From: an uncultured Clostridia bacterium
GTDB taxonomy: Bacteria; Bacillota; Clostridia; Christensenellales; UBA1242
Length of the DNA stretch: 40,244 bases
Assembly: GCA_944348085.1 (NCBI GenBank)
Contig: CALVMU010000012.1
Location: 1-40,244, forward strand
Reading direction: 5' to 3'
Both the position numbers and the translations under genes were made by a program. The notes beneath the pieces are model-generated. The model did not search any database and was not told the origin of the DNA. It was given only the letters and a program-made list of their open reading frames with translations. Every line of letters starts with the position of its first letter. Position 1 is the first letter of the stretch. This document shows, in pieces, positions 1 through 8,526 of the stretch.

Positions 1-24
1 CTAGATTTTTGTGTTGAATAATAC

Positions 25-603
25 ATGACTGCTTATGCTTACTGTCCTATTATAGCATCTAGGGGGCGTGACGGCGGAACAGTCGGCAAAGAGACTGGTA
101 TTACTGAAAGTCAACTGAATTTGCAATATGCGCTTGAACTTAAAAGCCTTTGCGAGCAGTTTGGTTTTGATGTTGTGCTGACAAGGTCTACAATGGATGG
201 ACTTTATGATGAAAGCGCGCCAAACAAGAAGAAAAGCGAAATGGAAAAGCGCAAAAACATTATCAACAACAGCGGAGCAGACATCATGATAAGCCTGCAC
301 ATGAACGCCTTTCCTCTTCCGTCAAGCGATGGCGCTCAAGTTTTTTATGCCAAAGGTTCTGGCCTTGGCTTTGAGCTTGCAAAAAGCATTCAGACCTCGC
401 TAAGTCAAAGCTTTGAAAATGCAAGAGGCTATGTGAGCGTTGGAGACTATTTCGTGCTTAACTATTCAGAAATCCCTGCCTGCCTTGTTGAGTGTGGTTT
501 TCTTTCAAATCCAGAAGAGGAGCGCCTTTTGCAAACAGAAGAGTATCGCCAAAGTTTTTGCTATAGCCTGCTCTATGGCATCATCAATTTCTTTCAAATG
601 TAA
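25..603 (+). CDS. cwlD: CwlD-like N-acetylmuramoyl-L-alanine amidase, 5' end uncertain
   Basis: Amidase_3 family zinc hydrolase that cuts the amide bond between muramic acid and the stem peptide. CwlD makes the muramic-delta-lactam of the spore cortex. Seen: GRDGGTVGKETGITESQ (the E29 zinc-ligand region), SLHMNAFP (H92) and CLVECGFLSNPEEE (E156), plus the KRKNIINNSGADIMISLH stretch typical of CwlD. The family normally begins with a DPGHGG motif whose His binds zinc. Here the matching stretch reads IIASRGRDGG, so the His is missing. The first 60 or so bases are at the window edge and do not encode a normal N-terminus or signal peptide, so I infer that the 5' end is lost or misassembled. Family is confident; CwlD rather than another Amidase_3 member is likely given the neighbouring spoIIE. 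Confidence 0.75.
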   Translation: MTAYAYCPIIASRGRDGGTVGKETGITESQLNLQYALELKSLCEQFGFDVVLTRSTMDGLYDESAPNKKKSEMEKRKNIINNSGADIMISLHMNAFPLPSSDGAQVFYAKGSGLGFELAKSIQTSLSQSFENARGYVSVGDYFVLNYSEIPACLVECGFLSNPEEERLLQTEEYRQSFCYSLLYGIINFFQM

Positions 604-682
604 GCCCTATTCATTCTTTTGACTTTCAAATTGTTTTACTTTTTAGATTTTATTTGCTATCATATCAGCAAGAGGTTGACAA

Positions 683-1237
683 ATGCTTATTGTTTTATCT
701 GGTGTTTCAGGAAGTGGAAAAAACACAGTGATTGAAGAACTTAAAAAAAGAAAGAACTTCAAAGTTTTTCGTTCGGCAGTGACGCGACAGATGCGGCCAA
801 ACGAAAAGAAAGGTGAAATCTATATTTTTGTCACGAGAGGTGAGTTTGAAGACAAAATCAAAAATGGCGAGCTGTTTGAATACGAGCTTGTGCATGGAGA
901 GTATCGCGGGATATTAAAATCTGAGCTTGAAAAGGTGAAAGCGGACAAAACAAGCGACTATATTCGTGATATTGATGTTAAAGGCAATCAAAAACTTCGC
1001 AAATATTTTTCAAAGGAAGACATTTTTTCAATCTTTTTGGAAGTGGACGACAGCGAGCTGAAAAAGCGTCTTAAAAACAGAGGTGAAAGCGATGAGAGCA
1101 TTGTGCTTCGTCTTTCTCGCGCACCAATGGAAAGAGCGCACAAAAAAGATTATGACCTTGTGATTGAAAACAACGATTTAGGCAAGACTGTTGAGGCGAT
1201 TTTGAGGGCTATTGAAAAGAAAAAACTCAGCAGATAA
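683..1237 (+). CDS. gmk: Guanylate kinase (Gmk-like)
   Basis: Phosphorylates GMP to GDP with ATP. The P-loop GVSGSGKNT is at residues 7-15. It is followed by the GMP-binding region SAVTRQMRPNEKKGEIYIFV, then FEYELVHGEYRGILKSE (family: E-x-VHGNYYGT) and DIDVKGNQKL (family: DIDVQGA). Length 184 aa fits the family (about 190-210). Several usually invariant positions differ: SAVTRQ for the usual SATTR, and IRDIDVKGN for LLDIDVQGA. It may therefore be a divergent paralogue rather than the housekeeping copy. The start is supported by AGAGG at 671-675. Confidence 0.8.
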   Translation: MLIVLSGVSGSGKNTVIEELKKRKNFKVFRSAVTRQMRPNEKKGEIYIFVTRGEFEDKIKNGELFEYELVHGEYRGILKSELEKVKADKTSDYIRDIDVKGNQKLRKYFSKEDIFSIFLEVDDSELKKRLKNRGESDESIVLRLSRAPMERAHKKDYDLVIENNDLGKTVEAILRAIEKKKLSR

Positions 1238-1333
1238 AAAATCTACAAAAAGAGAGCATTTGTGACATGGTCTGACAAAATATGACTATGTCTTTTTTAT
1301 GGCTATTTTTTATAATTTAGTCATGGAGAATTT

Positions 1334-3610
1334 ATGAAGACAAAACTTTTCTATTTTGCTCAATTTTTGGGTTTTATCATACTTTTTTATGTGCTTTCGC
1401 TTGCATCAATTGGAGGGCTTATCTTTCCTTTCGCCTTTTCCATGCTGTTTGCGCTTGCCTGGGCAAATCAAAAGGTTTGGCTTTTGTCGCCTGCATATCT
1501 TATTGGCACAATCTGCACAAATCCAACGCTTCAAACTGCAATTTGCTCGCTCGTAACAGTGTTTGTGCTTGTGCTTCCTTACTACATACATGTTCTTTGC
1601 AAAAAAGGAATGAAAAAATGGGAGCTTTTTCTATGTCTTTTGGTCAGCCAAACGGCAAGTATAACCTTTCAAGCACTTGGCTCGCTCAATCCAGCTTTGA
1701 TTGTGGTAAACATGGTGACGGCGCTTTTGTTTTGCTATGCGGCAATCACATTTTTCGAGCCACTTCTGCTCAGAGGAACAGCTTTTAAGTTTTCAAATTT
1801 TGAAATAGTTTGCGCTGGAATTTTGCTGGTAGCTTTTGCTTCTGGGCTTAACAATTTCAATTTTTATATCTTCTCATTTTTAAAATTTTTTGCGCCATTC
1901 ATCATATTGGCATTCAATTACATTGCCTCGGCGCGAACAGGCATTTTGGTAGCATCACTTATGGCACTCGGCACGCTGATTGCCTCAAACAATCCAATTT
2001 ACTTTGCACCTCTCATTTTGTGGGCTCTGTTTGCTGGCATTTTCAGCACGAAGCATCGCATATTTTCAATTGCTGGCGTGGTCGTAGCCGAACTTATTTG
2101 TGGATTTTATTTCAGAACCTATTATACATACGGCATCATTGAAGCACTGCCAGTGCTTATTGCTTGCATCATCTTTTTTGCCTTGCCAGCAAAGTGGTAT
2201 CAAGAGGTGGGCGCGCTTTTCACATCAAGCAATCAAAATTTGGCGGTCAAAAATCTTATCAATCGCAACAGAGAAATTTTGCATAGAAGGCTTGACAATT
2301 TGTCCGAGGTGTTTTTTGAAATGAACAGCGTTTTCAAACGGCTTATAAAATCAGAGATGAGCCCTGAACAAGTCAAAGAAATGCTGTATAATGAAATCAA
2401 ATCAACCATTTGCAAAAACTGCCCAGACGAAAAACATTGCCATCGAACCTTTTCAAATGACACCAAAAAGGTTTTTGAAGAAATGATAACAATCGCGCTT
2501 GAGAAAGGGCGAATAACCATTTTGGACCTTCCAAGCTATTTGGCTTCGCGATGTGGCAAAGGCAACATGCTGATAAGCGAGATAAACACGCTGACAAGTC
2601 AATATAAAAATTACAGCCAGCTTGTTGGCAATGTCGACACAAGCAAGCTTTTGATATCTGACCAACTTTCAGGTGTTGCAGGACTTATGAAAGACCTTGC
2701 AGGCGAGGTTGAGCCAGTTTTGACCTTTGACAACAGCAAAGAGGCAAAGCTTGTTGACGAACTTGCTTTCAACAACATCGCTTGCACAGACGCGGTTGTC
2801 TATGACAAAGATGCCAGAACGATGATAGCTTCGCTTATCGTTCGTGATGAGGATGTTGAAAAAACAAAACTGCAATCTGTGGTTTCAAAAGTTTGTGGCA
2901 ACAAAATGGCAATTTTTGAGACCTATCCTTCGTCAAGGGCAGGGCTTACAACTGTCAACTTGAAGACTGCTCCAAGATTTGACTGCATTTTTGGAATAGC
3001 TCTTCAAAACAAGTCGGGCTCTTCTCAGTCGGGTGATTGCCACAGCATTGAACGACTTGACGGCGACAAATTTATGTTTGCCATCTGTGACGGAATGGGA
3101 AGCGGAGAGCAAGCGCGAGAAAAAGCGGAAACGGCAATTGGGCTTGTTGAAAATTTTTATAAAGCAGGTTTTGACAACGAAATCATTCTCTCATCAGTCA
3201 ACAAACTTTTAAATCTTGAAAAGGATGAAATGTTTTCCACCATCGACATTTGCGTGGTGGACCTTAAAAGCGGAATTGCCGATTTTGTCAAAATGGGCGC
3301 AACCTCATCTTTTGTCAGAAGAGAAGACGGCTGTGAAATTCTTGAAAGTGGAGCTCTTCCTATTGGTGTTTTGCAAGATGCCAAACCGCTTGTAAAAAAG
3401 GTGGTGCTGTCTGAAAAAGATTTTATTGTGATTTCAAGCGACGGAGTCAACGACGCTTTTGGAAGCGACAAGGACTATCGCGATTTTCTTTTGACAATCA
3501 AAACGACCAACCCTCAAGAATATGCCGAGGCAATAATTGAAAGGGCGCTTGCAAACAATAATGGCTATGCAGTTGACGACATGACATGTGTGGTTGTAAA
3601 AATATTTTGA
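1334..3610 (+). CDS. spoIIE: Stage II sporulation protein E, serine phosphatase
   Basis: Membrane-bound PP2C-type phosphatase that dephosphorylates SpoIIAA to release sigma-F in the forespore and takes part in asymmetric septation with FtsZ. Residues 1 to about 300 form roughly ten hydrophobic spans. A cytoplasmic linker follows with the Cys cluster CKNCPDEKHCH near residue 360, a SpoIIE hallmark. The C-terminal PP2C domain has SGDCHS, CDGMGSGEQA (metal-binding Asp near 586), SSDGVNDAF and DDMTCVVV. Its 758 aa compare with about 820 in Bacillus. It lies directly upstream of tilS, as in many Bacillota. A TATAAT box at 1311-1316 precedes it, but I see no good -35 at 17 bp. Confidence 0.95.
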   Translation: MKTKLFYFAQFLGFIILFYVLSLASIGGLIFPFAFSMLFALAWANQKVWLLSPAYLIGTICTNPTLQTAICSLVTVFVLVLPYYIHVLCKKGMKKWELFLCLLVSQTASITFQALGSLNPALIVVNMVTALLFCYAAITFFEPLLLRGTAFKFSNFEIVCAGILLVAFASGLNNFNFYIFSFLKFFAPFIILAFNYIASARTGILVASLMALGTLIASNNPIYFAPLILWALFAGIFSTKHRIFSIAGVVVAELICGFYFRTYYTYGIIEALPVLIACIIFFALPAKWYQEVGALFTSSNQNLAVKNLINRNREILHRRLDNLSEVFFEMNSVFKRLIKSEMSPEQVKEMLYNEIKSTICKNCPDEKHCHRTFSNDTKKVFEEMITIALEKGRITILDLPSYLASRCGKGNMLISEINTLTSQYKNYSQLVGNVDTSKLLISDQLSGVAGLMKDLAGEVEPVLTFDNSKEAKLVDELAFNNIACTDAVVYDKDARTMIASLIVRDEDVEKTKLQSVVSKVCGNKMAIFETYPSSRAGLTTVNLKTAPRFDCIFGIALQNKSGSSQSGDCHSIERLDGDKFMFAICDGMGSGEQAREKAETAIGLVENFYKAGFDNEIILSSVNKLLNLEKDEMFSTIDICVVDLKSGIADFVKMGATSSFVRREDGCEILESGALPIGVLQDAKPLVKKVVLSEKDFIVISSDGVNDAFGSDKDYRDFLLTIKTTNPQEYAEAIIERALANNNGYAVDDMTCVVVKIF

Positions 3611-3689
3611 TAAAATTAAAAAAACAAAGAAAAAAGCATGAAAAAATCAAGAAAAAACATATAAAATTGAAAATTTTTAAAATTTAGTC

Positions 3690-3718
3690 TTGCCTACTGC
3701 TTTTTTATGGTGTATAAT
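3690..3718 (+). promoter_or_regulatory. Sigma-A type promoter for tilS
   Basis: TTGCCT (3690-3695), a 17-bp spacer, then TATAAT (3713-3718). It overlaps the first in-frame ATG (3707), which argues that translation starts at the downstream ATG at 3743. Confidence 0.75.
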
Positions 3719-3742
3719 AAAAAGACAAAAAGGGGCAAGATT

Positions 3743-5077
3743 ATGTTTGAAAACGTAGACAAATTTATTGAGCAAACAAAAATGATTTCAGCCGGTGATG
3801 TCATCGGCGTTGGTTTTAGCGGAGGAAGTGACTCTATGGCGCTTTTTCACTATTTGGCAACCAATCAACAAAAATTTGACATCGAAGTTGTTGCAATTCA
3901 CATTGACCATGGCATAAGAGAAAACAGCTATATCGACGCAGACTTTGCAAAGGAAAAGGCAAAAGAGCTTGGCGTAAGGTTTTACAAATTTCGCGTTGAC
4001 GCTCCAAAACTTGCCAAAGAAAAAAATGTCAGCATTGAAACTGCGGCTCGCGAGGCAAGATATGGCGTGTTTAAAACACTTTTGAGAAAAGGACTGGTTG
4101 ACAAAATTGCACTTGCTCATCATATGCAAGACCAAGCGGAAACAATTTTGATGCACATCTTCCGTGGCAGTGGTGTGGCAGGCGCAAAGGGCATGGAACC
4201 TATCAGAGAGAATGTGTATATTCGTCCAATGCTGACCACTTCAAAGGAAGAGATAAATGCATATATCAATGAGAACGACCTAGACTATCGTGAAGACGAA
4301 ACCAACACAGACACCTCATACAACCGCAATTTTATCAGAAATGTTGTCATGAAACAGGTTCTCACTCGCTGGCCAAACGCGGTAAAAGCAATTGCGTCTT
4401 TCGGTCAAGCTGTCAGCGAAGATGACGAATACATCAACAAACAACTCTATGCTGATGCGGTTATCGTGGAAGGAGATGAGGCAAAAATTCCAACAAGCTA
4501 TTTCTTCTTTGACAAGCCAATCATCACTCGCATTATTTTTAAAGCCTTCAAGGCTATCGGAATAACCAAAGACATTGAAAGAAAACACATTGACATGATT
4601 TTGGATCTTGCCAAAAATCTTGAAAACGGCAAAAGAATTTCACTTCCTTTTGACGCTGTTGCAATCAAAGAATATGACTATGTCACAATCGTCAACAAGC
4701 ATAAGGAAGAAGTGATTTTAAACGAGCCTTTCAAGAGTGGCGAGTTTGAAGTTGAAGGTTTTGGAAAGGTTATCGTCAAAAGAGTTAAAGATTGTCCTCC
4801 ACGCAAAAATGTTTTGTATATCGACTTCAGAAAAGTGCCAAAAACAGCCGTTTGGAGATTCAGACAGGAAGGCGATGTTTTTGAAAAGTTTGGTGGCGGA
4901 AGCAAAAAACTAAAATCATATCTTATCGACAAAAAAATTCCACTTAGAGAACGCAAGGTTTTGCCTGTTCTTGCAGATGGAAACGAAGTTTATGTTATTG
5001 CAGGGGTTGAAATTTCAAACAAAGTCAGAGTGACTGATGCGCCAACCGCTTGCATGATTGAAGTCAAAAAAGACTAG
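3743..5077 (+). CDS. tilS: tRNA(Ile)-lysidine synthase
   Basis: Uses ATP and lysine to convert C34 of tRNA-Ile(CAU) to lysidine so that it reads AUA. The PP-loop motif SGGSDS is at residues 26-31. HIDHGIRENS, AREARYG, LAHHMQDQAET and RNFIRN follow, as in all TilS. The C-terminal part (about 330-444) with WRFRQEGD and KKLKSYLIDKKIP matches the TilS C-terminal domains. A longer reading frame opens at 3707, but that ATG lies over the -10 box. AGGGGC at 3731-3736 is well placed for the ATG at 3743, giving 444 aa, normal for the family. Confidence 0.95.
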   Translation: MFENVDKFIEQTKMISAGDVIGVGFSGGSDSMALFHYLATNQQKFDIEVVAIHIDHGIRENSYIDADFAKEKAKELGVRFYKFRVDAPKLAKEKNVSIETAAREARYGVFKTLLRKGLVDKIALAHHMQDQAETILMHIFRGSGVAGAKGMEPIRENVYIRPMLTTSKEEINAYINENDLDYREDETNTDTSYNRNFIRNVVMKQVLTRWPNAVKAIASFGQAVSEDDEYINKQLYADAVIVEGDEAKIPTSYFFFDKPIITRIIFKAFKAIGITKDIERKHIDMILDLAKNLENGKRISLPFDAVAIKEYDYVTIVNKHKEEVILNEPFKSGEFEVEGFGKVIVKRVKDCPPRKNVLYIDFRKVPKTAVWRFRQEGDVFEKFGGGSKKLKSYLIDKKIPLRERKVLPVLADGNEVYVIAGVEISNKVRVTDAPTACMIEVKKD

Positions 5078-5097
5078 CAATTTTTGCTAGTCTTTTT
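5072..5097 (+). terminator. Intrinsic terminator after tilS
   Basis: GACTAGCAA, a 3-nt loop and TTGCTAGTC, then five T. The tilS stop codon lies inside the left arm of the stem. Confidence 0.9.
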
Positions 5098-5142
5098 CAT
5101 TGGTGATAAAAATTTTAAACAATTTTATCAAGCAAATCCTTT

Positions 5143-5601
5143 TTATCTGCTACATATTTGAGCAATCTTAGCCTTATATAATATATTGCCAACTTTGTAT
5201 TTTATTTCGTCGCTCACACTTTTTTTATAAATTGCATTTCCTAAAGGAGAATTTAATGTTATTTCATCACGATCTTTATTTGCTAGAAATTTACCAGTTA
5301 AAATAACCATAAAACTGTCATCATCCATTGAGATCAAAACTTTGTCCCCAACATCAATTTTTCCTTTTATGTTGTGTGGCGCAACAATCTGAGCTTCCGT
5401 TTTGATTTTGCTTAGCCTGTTAATCTCATCATAAACTTGATTTTCTCTTTCCATCGCCATGTCATAAGATGAGTTATCATGCCAGGAGTTTGTATCGTTT
5501 TGAAAAGCTTCAGCCTTAGTTTTTTGAATCTGTTTTAGTTTTAAAGATTCTTCTCTGATCAATTCATCAATTTGCTTTAATCCTTCAATATCTAAAAGCA
5601 T
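5143..5601 (-). CDS. GreA/GreB-family transcript cleavage factor-like protein
   Basis: The N-terminal half (residues 1-75) is a coiled coil that turns at NDTNSWHDNSSYDMAMERE, the position of the acidic tip (family: GD.SENAEYDAA) that enters the RNA polymerase secondary channel. The C-terminal half has IDVGDKVLISMDDD and the NSPLGNAIYKKSVSDEI stretch, matching the FKBP-like domain (family: SPLGKALLG..GD). Length 152 aa is typical. The tip differs from canonical GreA (WHDN instead of LSEN), so cleavage activity cannot be assumed; a Gre-like anti-cleavage or stress variant is possible. The start is fixed by AGGAGGG just upstream. Confidence 0.7.
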   Translation of the reverse strand: MLLDIEGLKQIDELIREESLKLKQIQKTKAEAFQNDTNSWHDNSSYDMAMERENQVYDEINRLSKIKTEAQIVAPHNIKGKIDVGDKVLISMDDDSFMVILTGKFLANKDRDEITLNSPLGNAIYKKSVSDEIKYKVGNILYKAKIAQICSR

Positions 5602-5635
5602 TTTCCCTCCTTATAACAAACAAAGAGCAAGCTTA

Positions 5636-5721
5636 TGGTGCGGAAGATGAGAGTCGAACTCACAAGGTATTTCTACCACAGGTACCTGAAACCTGCGCGT
5701 CTGCCATTTCGCCACTTCCGC
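5636..5721 (-). tRNA. tRNA-Leu (CAG)
   Basis: Acceptor arm GCGGAAG pairs with CTTCCGC, and CCA is encoded. The anticodon stem CAGGT/ACCTG encloses loop TTCAGGT with anticodon CAG. A long variable arm, as in class II tRNAs, and the T-loop GTTCGACTC are present. Confidence 0.93.
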
Positions 5722-5940
5722 ATATTTAATTTTGGTTTGTGCTTCGTCAAAACACAAGCCTTTGTTTTCGCGCCGTCTTTAAAAAACAGCGTGGACATCG
5801 CAATTTGTGACGATCTATTTTATTTTAATCTTTTTTTTGCCACTTGTCAACGCAAAATAATAATTTAAATGACAGCAGCAAAATTTTGTCAACTGCCTGA
5901 CAATAATATTTAAGATATTTTCAATTACGACAAAATTTTA

Positions 5941-5969
5941 TTGACTAAAAAAATTTTTGAGCATATAAT
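5941..5969 (+). promoter_or_regulatory. Strong sigma-A promoter for the 77-aa membrane protein
   Basis: TTGACT (5941-5946), 17 bp, TATAAT (5964-5969). The consensus ribosome site AGGAGGG is at 5981-5987. Confidence 0.85.
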
Positions 5970-5991
5970 ACTTCTATCAAAGGAGGGTATT

Positions 5992-6225
5992 ATGAAAAGT
6001 TTTATCAATGCAATGGACGGACTTGCACTCTGGATTAAAGTTATTCTTGCTTTGCCATTTTTAGACATCATTTGGAATGTATATCGTCTTATCAGATCAA
6101 TTGATAAAGGCAATGCGCTTGGCATCGTTCTTGGAATTTTGCTTCTTGTGATTGGAATTCCATTTATGTGGCTTGTCGACATCATTTCACTTCTCATCAC
6201 AGGCAAAGTGCTTTGGATTGACTAA
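5992..6225 (+). CDS. Small membrane protein, unknown function
   Basis: 77 aa with two probable membrane segments: KVILALPFLDIIWNVYRLI (about residues 16-34) and GIVLGILLLVIGIPFMWLV (about 44-62). A short loop RSIDKGNALG lies between them and ISLLITGKVLWID ends it. The strong promoter, consensus ribosome site and following terminator make it a real monocistronic gene. No family recognised. A longer frame opens at a TTG at 5941, but that is the -35 box. Confidence 0.75.
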   Translation: MKSFINAMDGLALWIKVILALPFLDIIWNVYRLIRSIDKGNALGIVLGILLLVIGIPFMWLVDIISLLITGKVLWID

Positions 6226-6234
6226 AATAAAATC

Positions 6235-6260
6235 GCGCATAAATTGCGCTTTTTTATTTT
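6235..6260 (+). terminator. Intrinsic terminator
   Basis: GCGCA, loop TAAAT, TGCGC, then TTTTTTATTTT. Confidence 0.8.
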
Positions 6261-6305
6261 GTAAAAGCTCGCAATTTGTGTATAATAAATTTTGAGGTGC
6301 TAAAA

Positions 6306-6806
6306 ATGTCAAGAATGTTTAGTGACGAGATTTCTTCAGAAAGCTGGACTGCGCGCGAAGGATTGTTTGACGAGAAAGACTTTCTAAGTTTAGACAAAGC
6401 TTACACAAATTTTTATGGAGAGGAATCTGGAGAGGGCGGTGAAGACCAGAGGGAGGCAAAACAAGAATCTGCAAACGACAAGGCTGGCAACCAGCAAAAA
6501 GGAAAGTCTTGGGACAAAGCAGCCAAGCGCTTTCATGCACACACGCTAGCCGACGAGCCATGCCCTTATTGCAATGAAAACTCTCTTTATGAAGAGCCAT
6601 TGCTCGATGAATTTGGAGGGAAGGCAAAATTTATGATGATGGGCTATTTCAACCGCTCTCAAAGATACATTTGCGTCAATCCAAAATGCCGAGCATATTA
6701 TGGCAAGCACAAATCGCGCATTATGAGAAAGGCTTCAGGCAAGCTTGGTTATTCTCATCCACTTGGCACTTTTCTTGATGGAAACCCATTTCATATTGAT
6801 AGATAA
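6306..6806 (+). CDS. Hypothetical protein with a Cys4 zinc motif
   Basis: 166 aa. The first 75 residues are acidic, low in complexity and probably disordered (GEESGEGGEDQREAK and similar). The second half has CPYCNENSLY and, about 35 residues later, CVNPKCRAYYGKH, a likely Cys4 zinc site. The start is chosen by GAGGTG at 6294-6299; TATAAT at 6281-6286 is the probable -10. It sits 11 bp before the DegV gene, so it is likely the first gene of a three-gene operon. Function unknown. Confidence 0.7.
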   Translation: MSRMFSDEISSESWTAREGLFDEKDFLSLDKAYTNFYGEESGEGGEDQREAKQESANDKAGNQQKGKSWDKAAKRFHAHTLADEPCPYCNENSLYEEPLLDEFGGKAKFMMMGYFNRSQRYICVNPKCRAYYGKHKSRIMRKASGKLGYSHPLGTFLDGNPFHIDR

Positions 6807-6817
6807 AAGGAAGGTTT

Positions 6818-7699
6818 ATGAAAAAGATAGCAGTAGTAACTGATAGCAATTCAGGCATCACACAAAAAGAGATGAAAGAAATAAAAAATTTGTTTGTTAT
6901 TCCAATGCCATTTATGATTGGCGAAGAGGAATATTTTGAAGATATCAACTTGACGCAAGAGGAGTTTTATAAAAAACTGCTTTCAAATGAAGATATCTCA
7001 ACATCTCAGCCATCTATTGGAAGCATTGTTGAACTTTGGGAGACAATTTTAAAGGATTATGATGAAATCGTGCATATTCCTATGTCAAGTGCGCTCAGCA
7101 TGTCATGCGAAACAGCCAAAAATTTTGCCAAGCAGTTTAATGGCAAGGTTCAAGTTGTTGATAACCATGCAATTTCTGTAACTTTGAAAGAGTCGGTTTA
7201 TGATGCATTGAGACTTGCAAAAAAAGGTTTGTATGCAGACGAAATAAAAAAACGTCTTGAAGAAAACATGAACAACAGCAGCATTTATATCATGGTTTCA
7301 ACCTTAAAATATCTGAAGAAGGGTGGCCGCATAACTCCAGCAGCAGCCGCAATTGGAACGCTTTTAAAAATCAAACCAGTGCTTCAAATTCAAGGCGGCA
7401 AGCTTGATCAATTTGCCAAGGTTTTAAATGAAAAGGCTGCTTGGACAAAAATGATTGAAGCCATCAAAAAAGATTTCAACACAAGATTTAAAGAGTTTGT
7501 TGAAAAAGGACAGATGCGTCTGTTTGTTGCCTACACAAATTGCCCAGACAAAGCAAAAGCTTTTGCTGAAGAATTGAGAAAAGAGTTTCCAAACATTCCT
7601 CTCACTCACATCGATCCGCTTTCTCTTTCAGTGGCTTGTCACATTGGTGACGGTGCTCTTGCAGTTGCAACTTCAAGGGTGCTAGATGATGAAAACTAA
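6818..7699 (+). CDS. DegV/FakB family fatty acid-binding protein
   Basis: FakB-type proteins bind a fatty acid and present it to FakA for phosphorylation. Seen: IAVVTDSNSGI at the N-terminus (family: TDSTSDL), TSQPSIGSIVELW, HIPMSSALSMS (family: ISSGLSGTY), VVDNHAISVT, and TLKYLKKGGRITPAAAAIGTLLKIKPVL, the most conserved DegV stretch. Length 293 aa is normal. Its 3' end overlaps the next gene by 14 bp, suggesting translational coupling. AGGAAGG precedes the ATG. Confidence 0.93.
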   Translation: MKKIAVVTDSNSGITQKEMKEIKNLFVIPMPFMIGEEEYFEDINLTQEEFYKKLLSNEDISTSQPSIGSIVELWETILKDYDEIVHIPMSSALSMSCETAKNFAKQFNGKVQVVDNHAISVTLKESVYDALRLAKKGLYADEIKKRLEENMNNSSIYIMVSTLKYLKKGGRITPAAAAIGTLLKIKPVLQIQGGKLDQFAKVLNEKAAWTKMIEAIKKDFNTRFKEFVEKGQMRLFVAYTNCPDKAKAFAEELRKEFPNIPLTHIDPLSLSVACHIGDGALAVATSRVLDDEN

Positions 7700-8483
7700 A
7701 AAAGTTGCAGTCATAACAGGCGCAAGCAGTGGGATTGGACAAGCATGTGGGCTTAGACTGCAAAAAGATTACATCATCTACAACCTTTCAAGATCGATAA
7801 AAGAAGATAAGGGGTTTGCAGATTACAAAGTTGATGTCAACGACTATGTCAAAATTGAAGAGATTGCACAGGAAATCTTTGACAGAGAGGGTAGGATTGA
7901 CCTTCTTATAAACAACGCAGGCTATGGAATTGCTGGAGCAATTGAAAATGCCTCTTCAGGCAACATCTATTCACTTGTTGACACAAATTTGTCTGCGCAG
8001 ATTTCGCTTTGCCGAATTTTTATTCCATATCTTAAGAAAAGCAAAGGGCGCATTATCAACATTTCCTCTGTGGGAGGGGTAATTCCGTTGCCTTTTCAAG
8101 CTGTTTACTCAGCAACCAAAGCGGGCATTGAAATCTTTTCAAAAGCGCTGGCAAACGAGCTTCACTCTTCAGGCGTGAAGGTGACAGCAGTTTTGCCTGG
8201 AGATGTTAAGACAAATTTTACAAATTCTCGAATTGTTGAAAATGACGACAGTGATGAAAAAGCGAGAGAAAAGATTGAAAAAAGCATCAAAAAAGTTGAA
8301 AAAGACGAGCTGAAGGGTAAAGGCCCAGACAGCGTGGCAAAGGTTGTTGCAAAAATTGTCAGACAAAAACATCCACCACTTAGAAAAACTGTCGGCTTTT
8401 CATATAAACTTATCGTGTTTTTAACGCGAATCTTGCCTACAAGGCTTATCAATTTGATAGTAAGAAAACTTTATTGCAAATAA
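7686..8483 (+). CDS. Short-chain dehydrogenase/reductase
   Basis: NAD(P)-dependent oxidoreductase with a Rossmann fold. TGASSGIG is at residues 11-18, NNAG at 76-79, catalytic Ser near 127, and Y141/K145 lie in YSATK. The C-terminus beyond 230 is hydrophobic (LIVFLTRILPTRLINLIV) and may attach to membrane, as in SDRs acting on lipid substrates. Two adjacent ATGs (7686 and 7689) could start it. It is coupled to the DegV gene, which hints at a lipid-related role; the substrate is unknown. Confidence 0.9.
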   Translation: MMKTKKVAVITGASSGIGQACGLRLQKDYIIYNLSRSIKEDKGFADYKVDVNDYVKIEEIAQEIFDREGRIDLLINNAGYGIAGAIENASSGNIYSLVDTNLSAQISLCRIFIPYLKKSKGRIINISSVGGVIPLPFQAVYSATKAGIEIFSKALANELHSSGVKVTAVLPGDVKTNFTNSRIVENDDSDEKAREKIEKSIKKVEKDELKGKGPDSVAKVVAKIVRQKHPPLRKTVGFSYKLIVFLTRILPTRLINLIVRKLYCK

Positions 8484-8516
8484 AAATGTAAGCTTCATCA
8501 GCTTACATTTTTTATT
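8483..8516. terminator. Bidirectional intrinsic terminator
   Basis: AAAATGTAAGCT, loop TCATC, AGCTTACATTTT. T-rich in both directions, between convergent genes. Confidence 0.85.
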
Positions 8517-8526
8517 TTACATTGAG

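Noticed and set aside
707..895. Minus-strand ORF inside gmk
   Set aside because: Antisense shadow of a well-recognised gene; no ribosome site.
1261..1293. Three TGACA/TGACT repeats before spoIIE as Spo0A boxes
   Set aside because: They do not match the 0A-box consensus well enough (TGNCGAA) and the spacing is irregular.
3707..3742. Upstream ATG start for tilS
   Set aside because: It lies over the -10 box TATAAT; the ATG at 3743 has its own ribosome site and family-like N-terminus.
5635..5868. Plus-strand ORF of 77 codons
   Set aside because: It runs through tRNA-Leu on the other strand and has no ribosome site.
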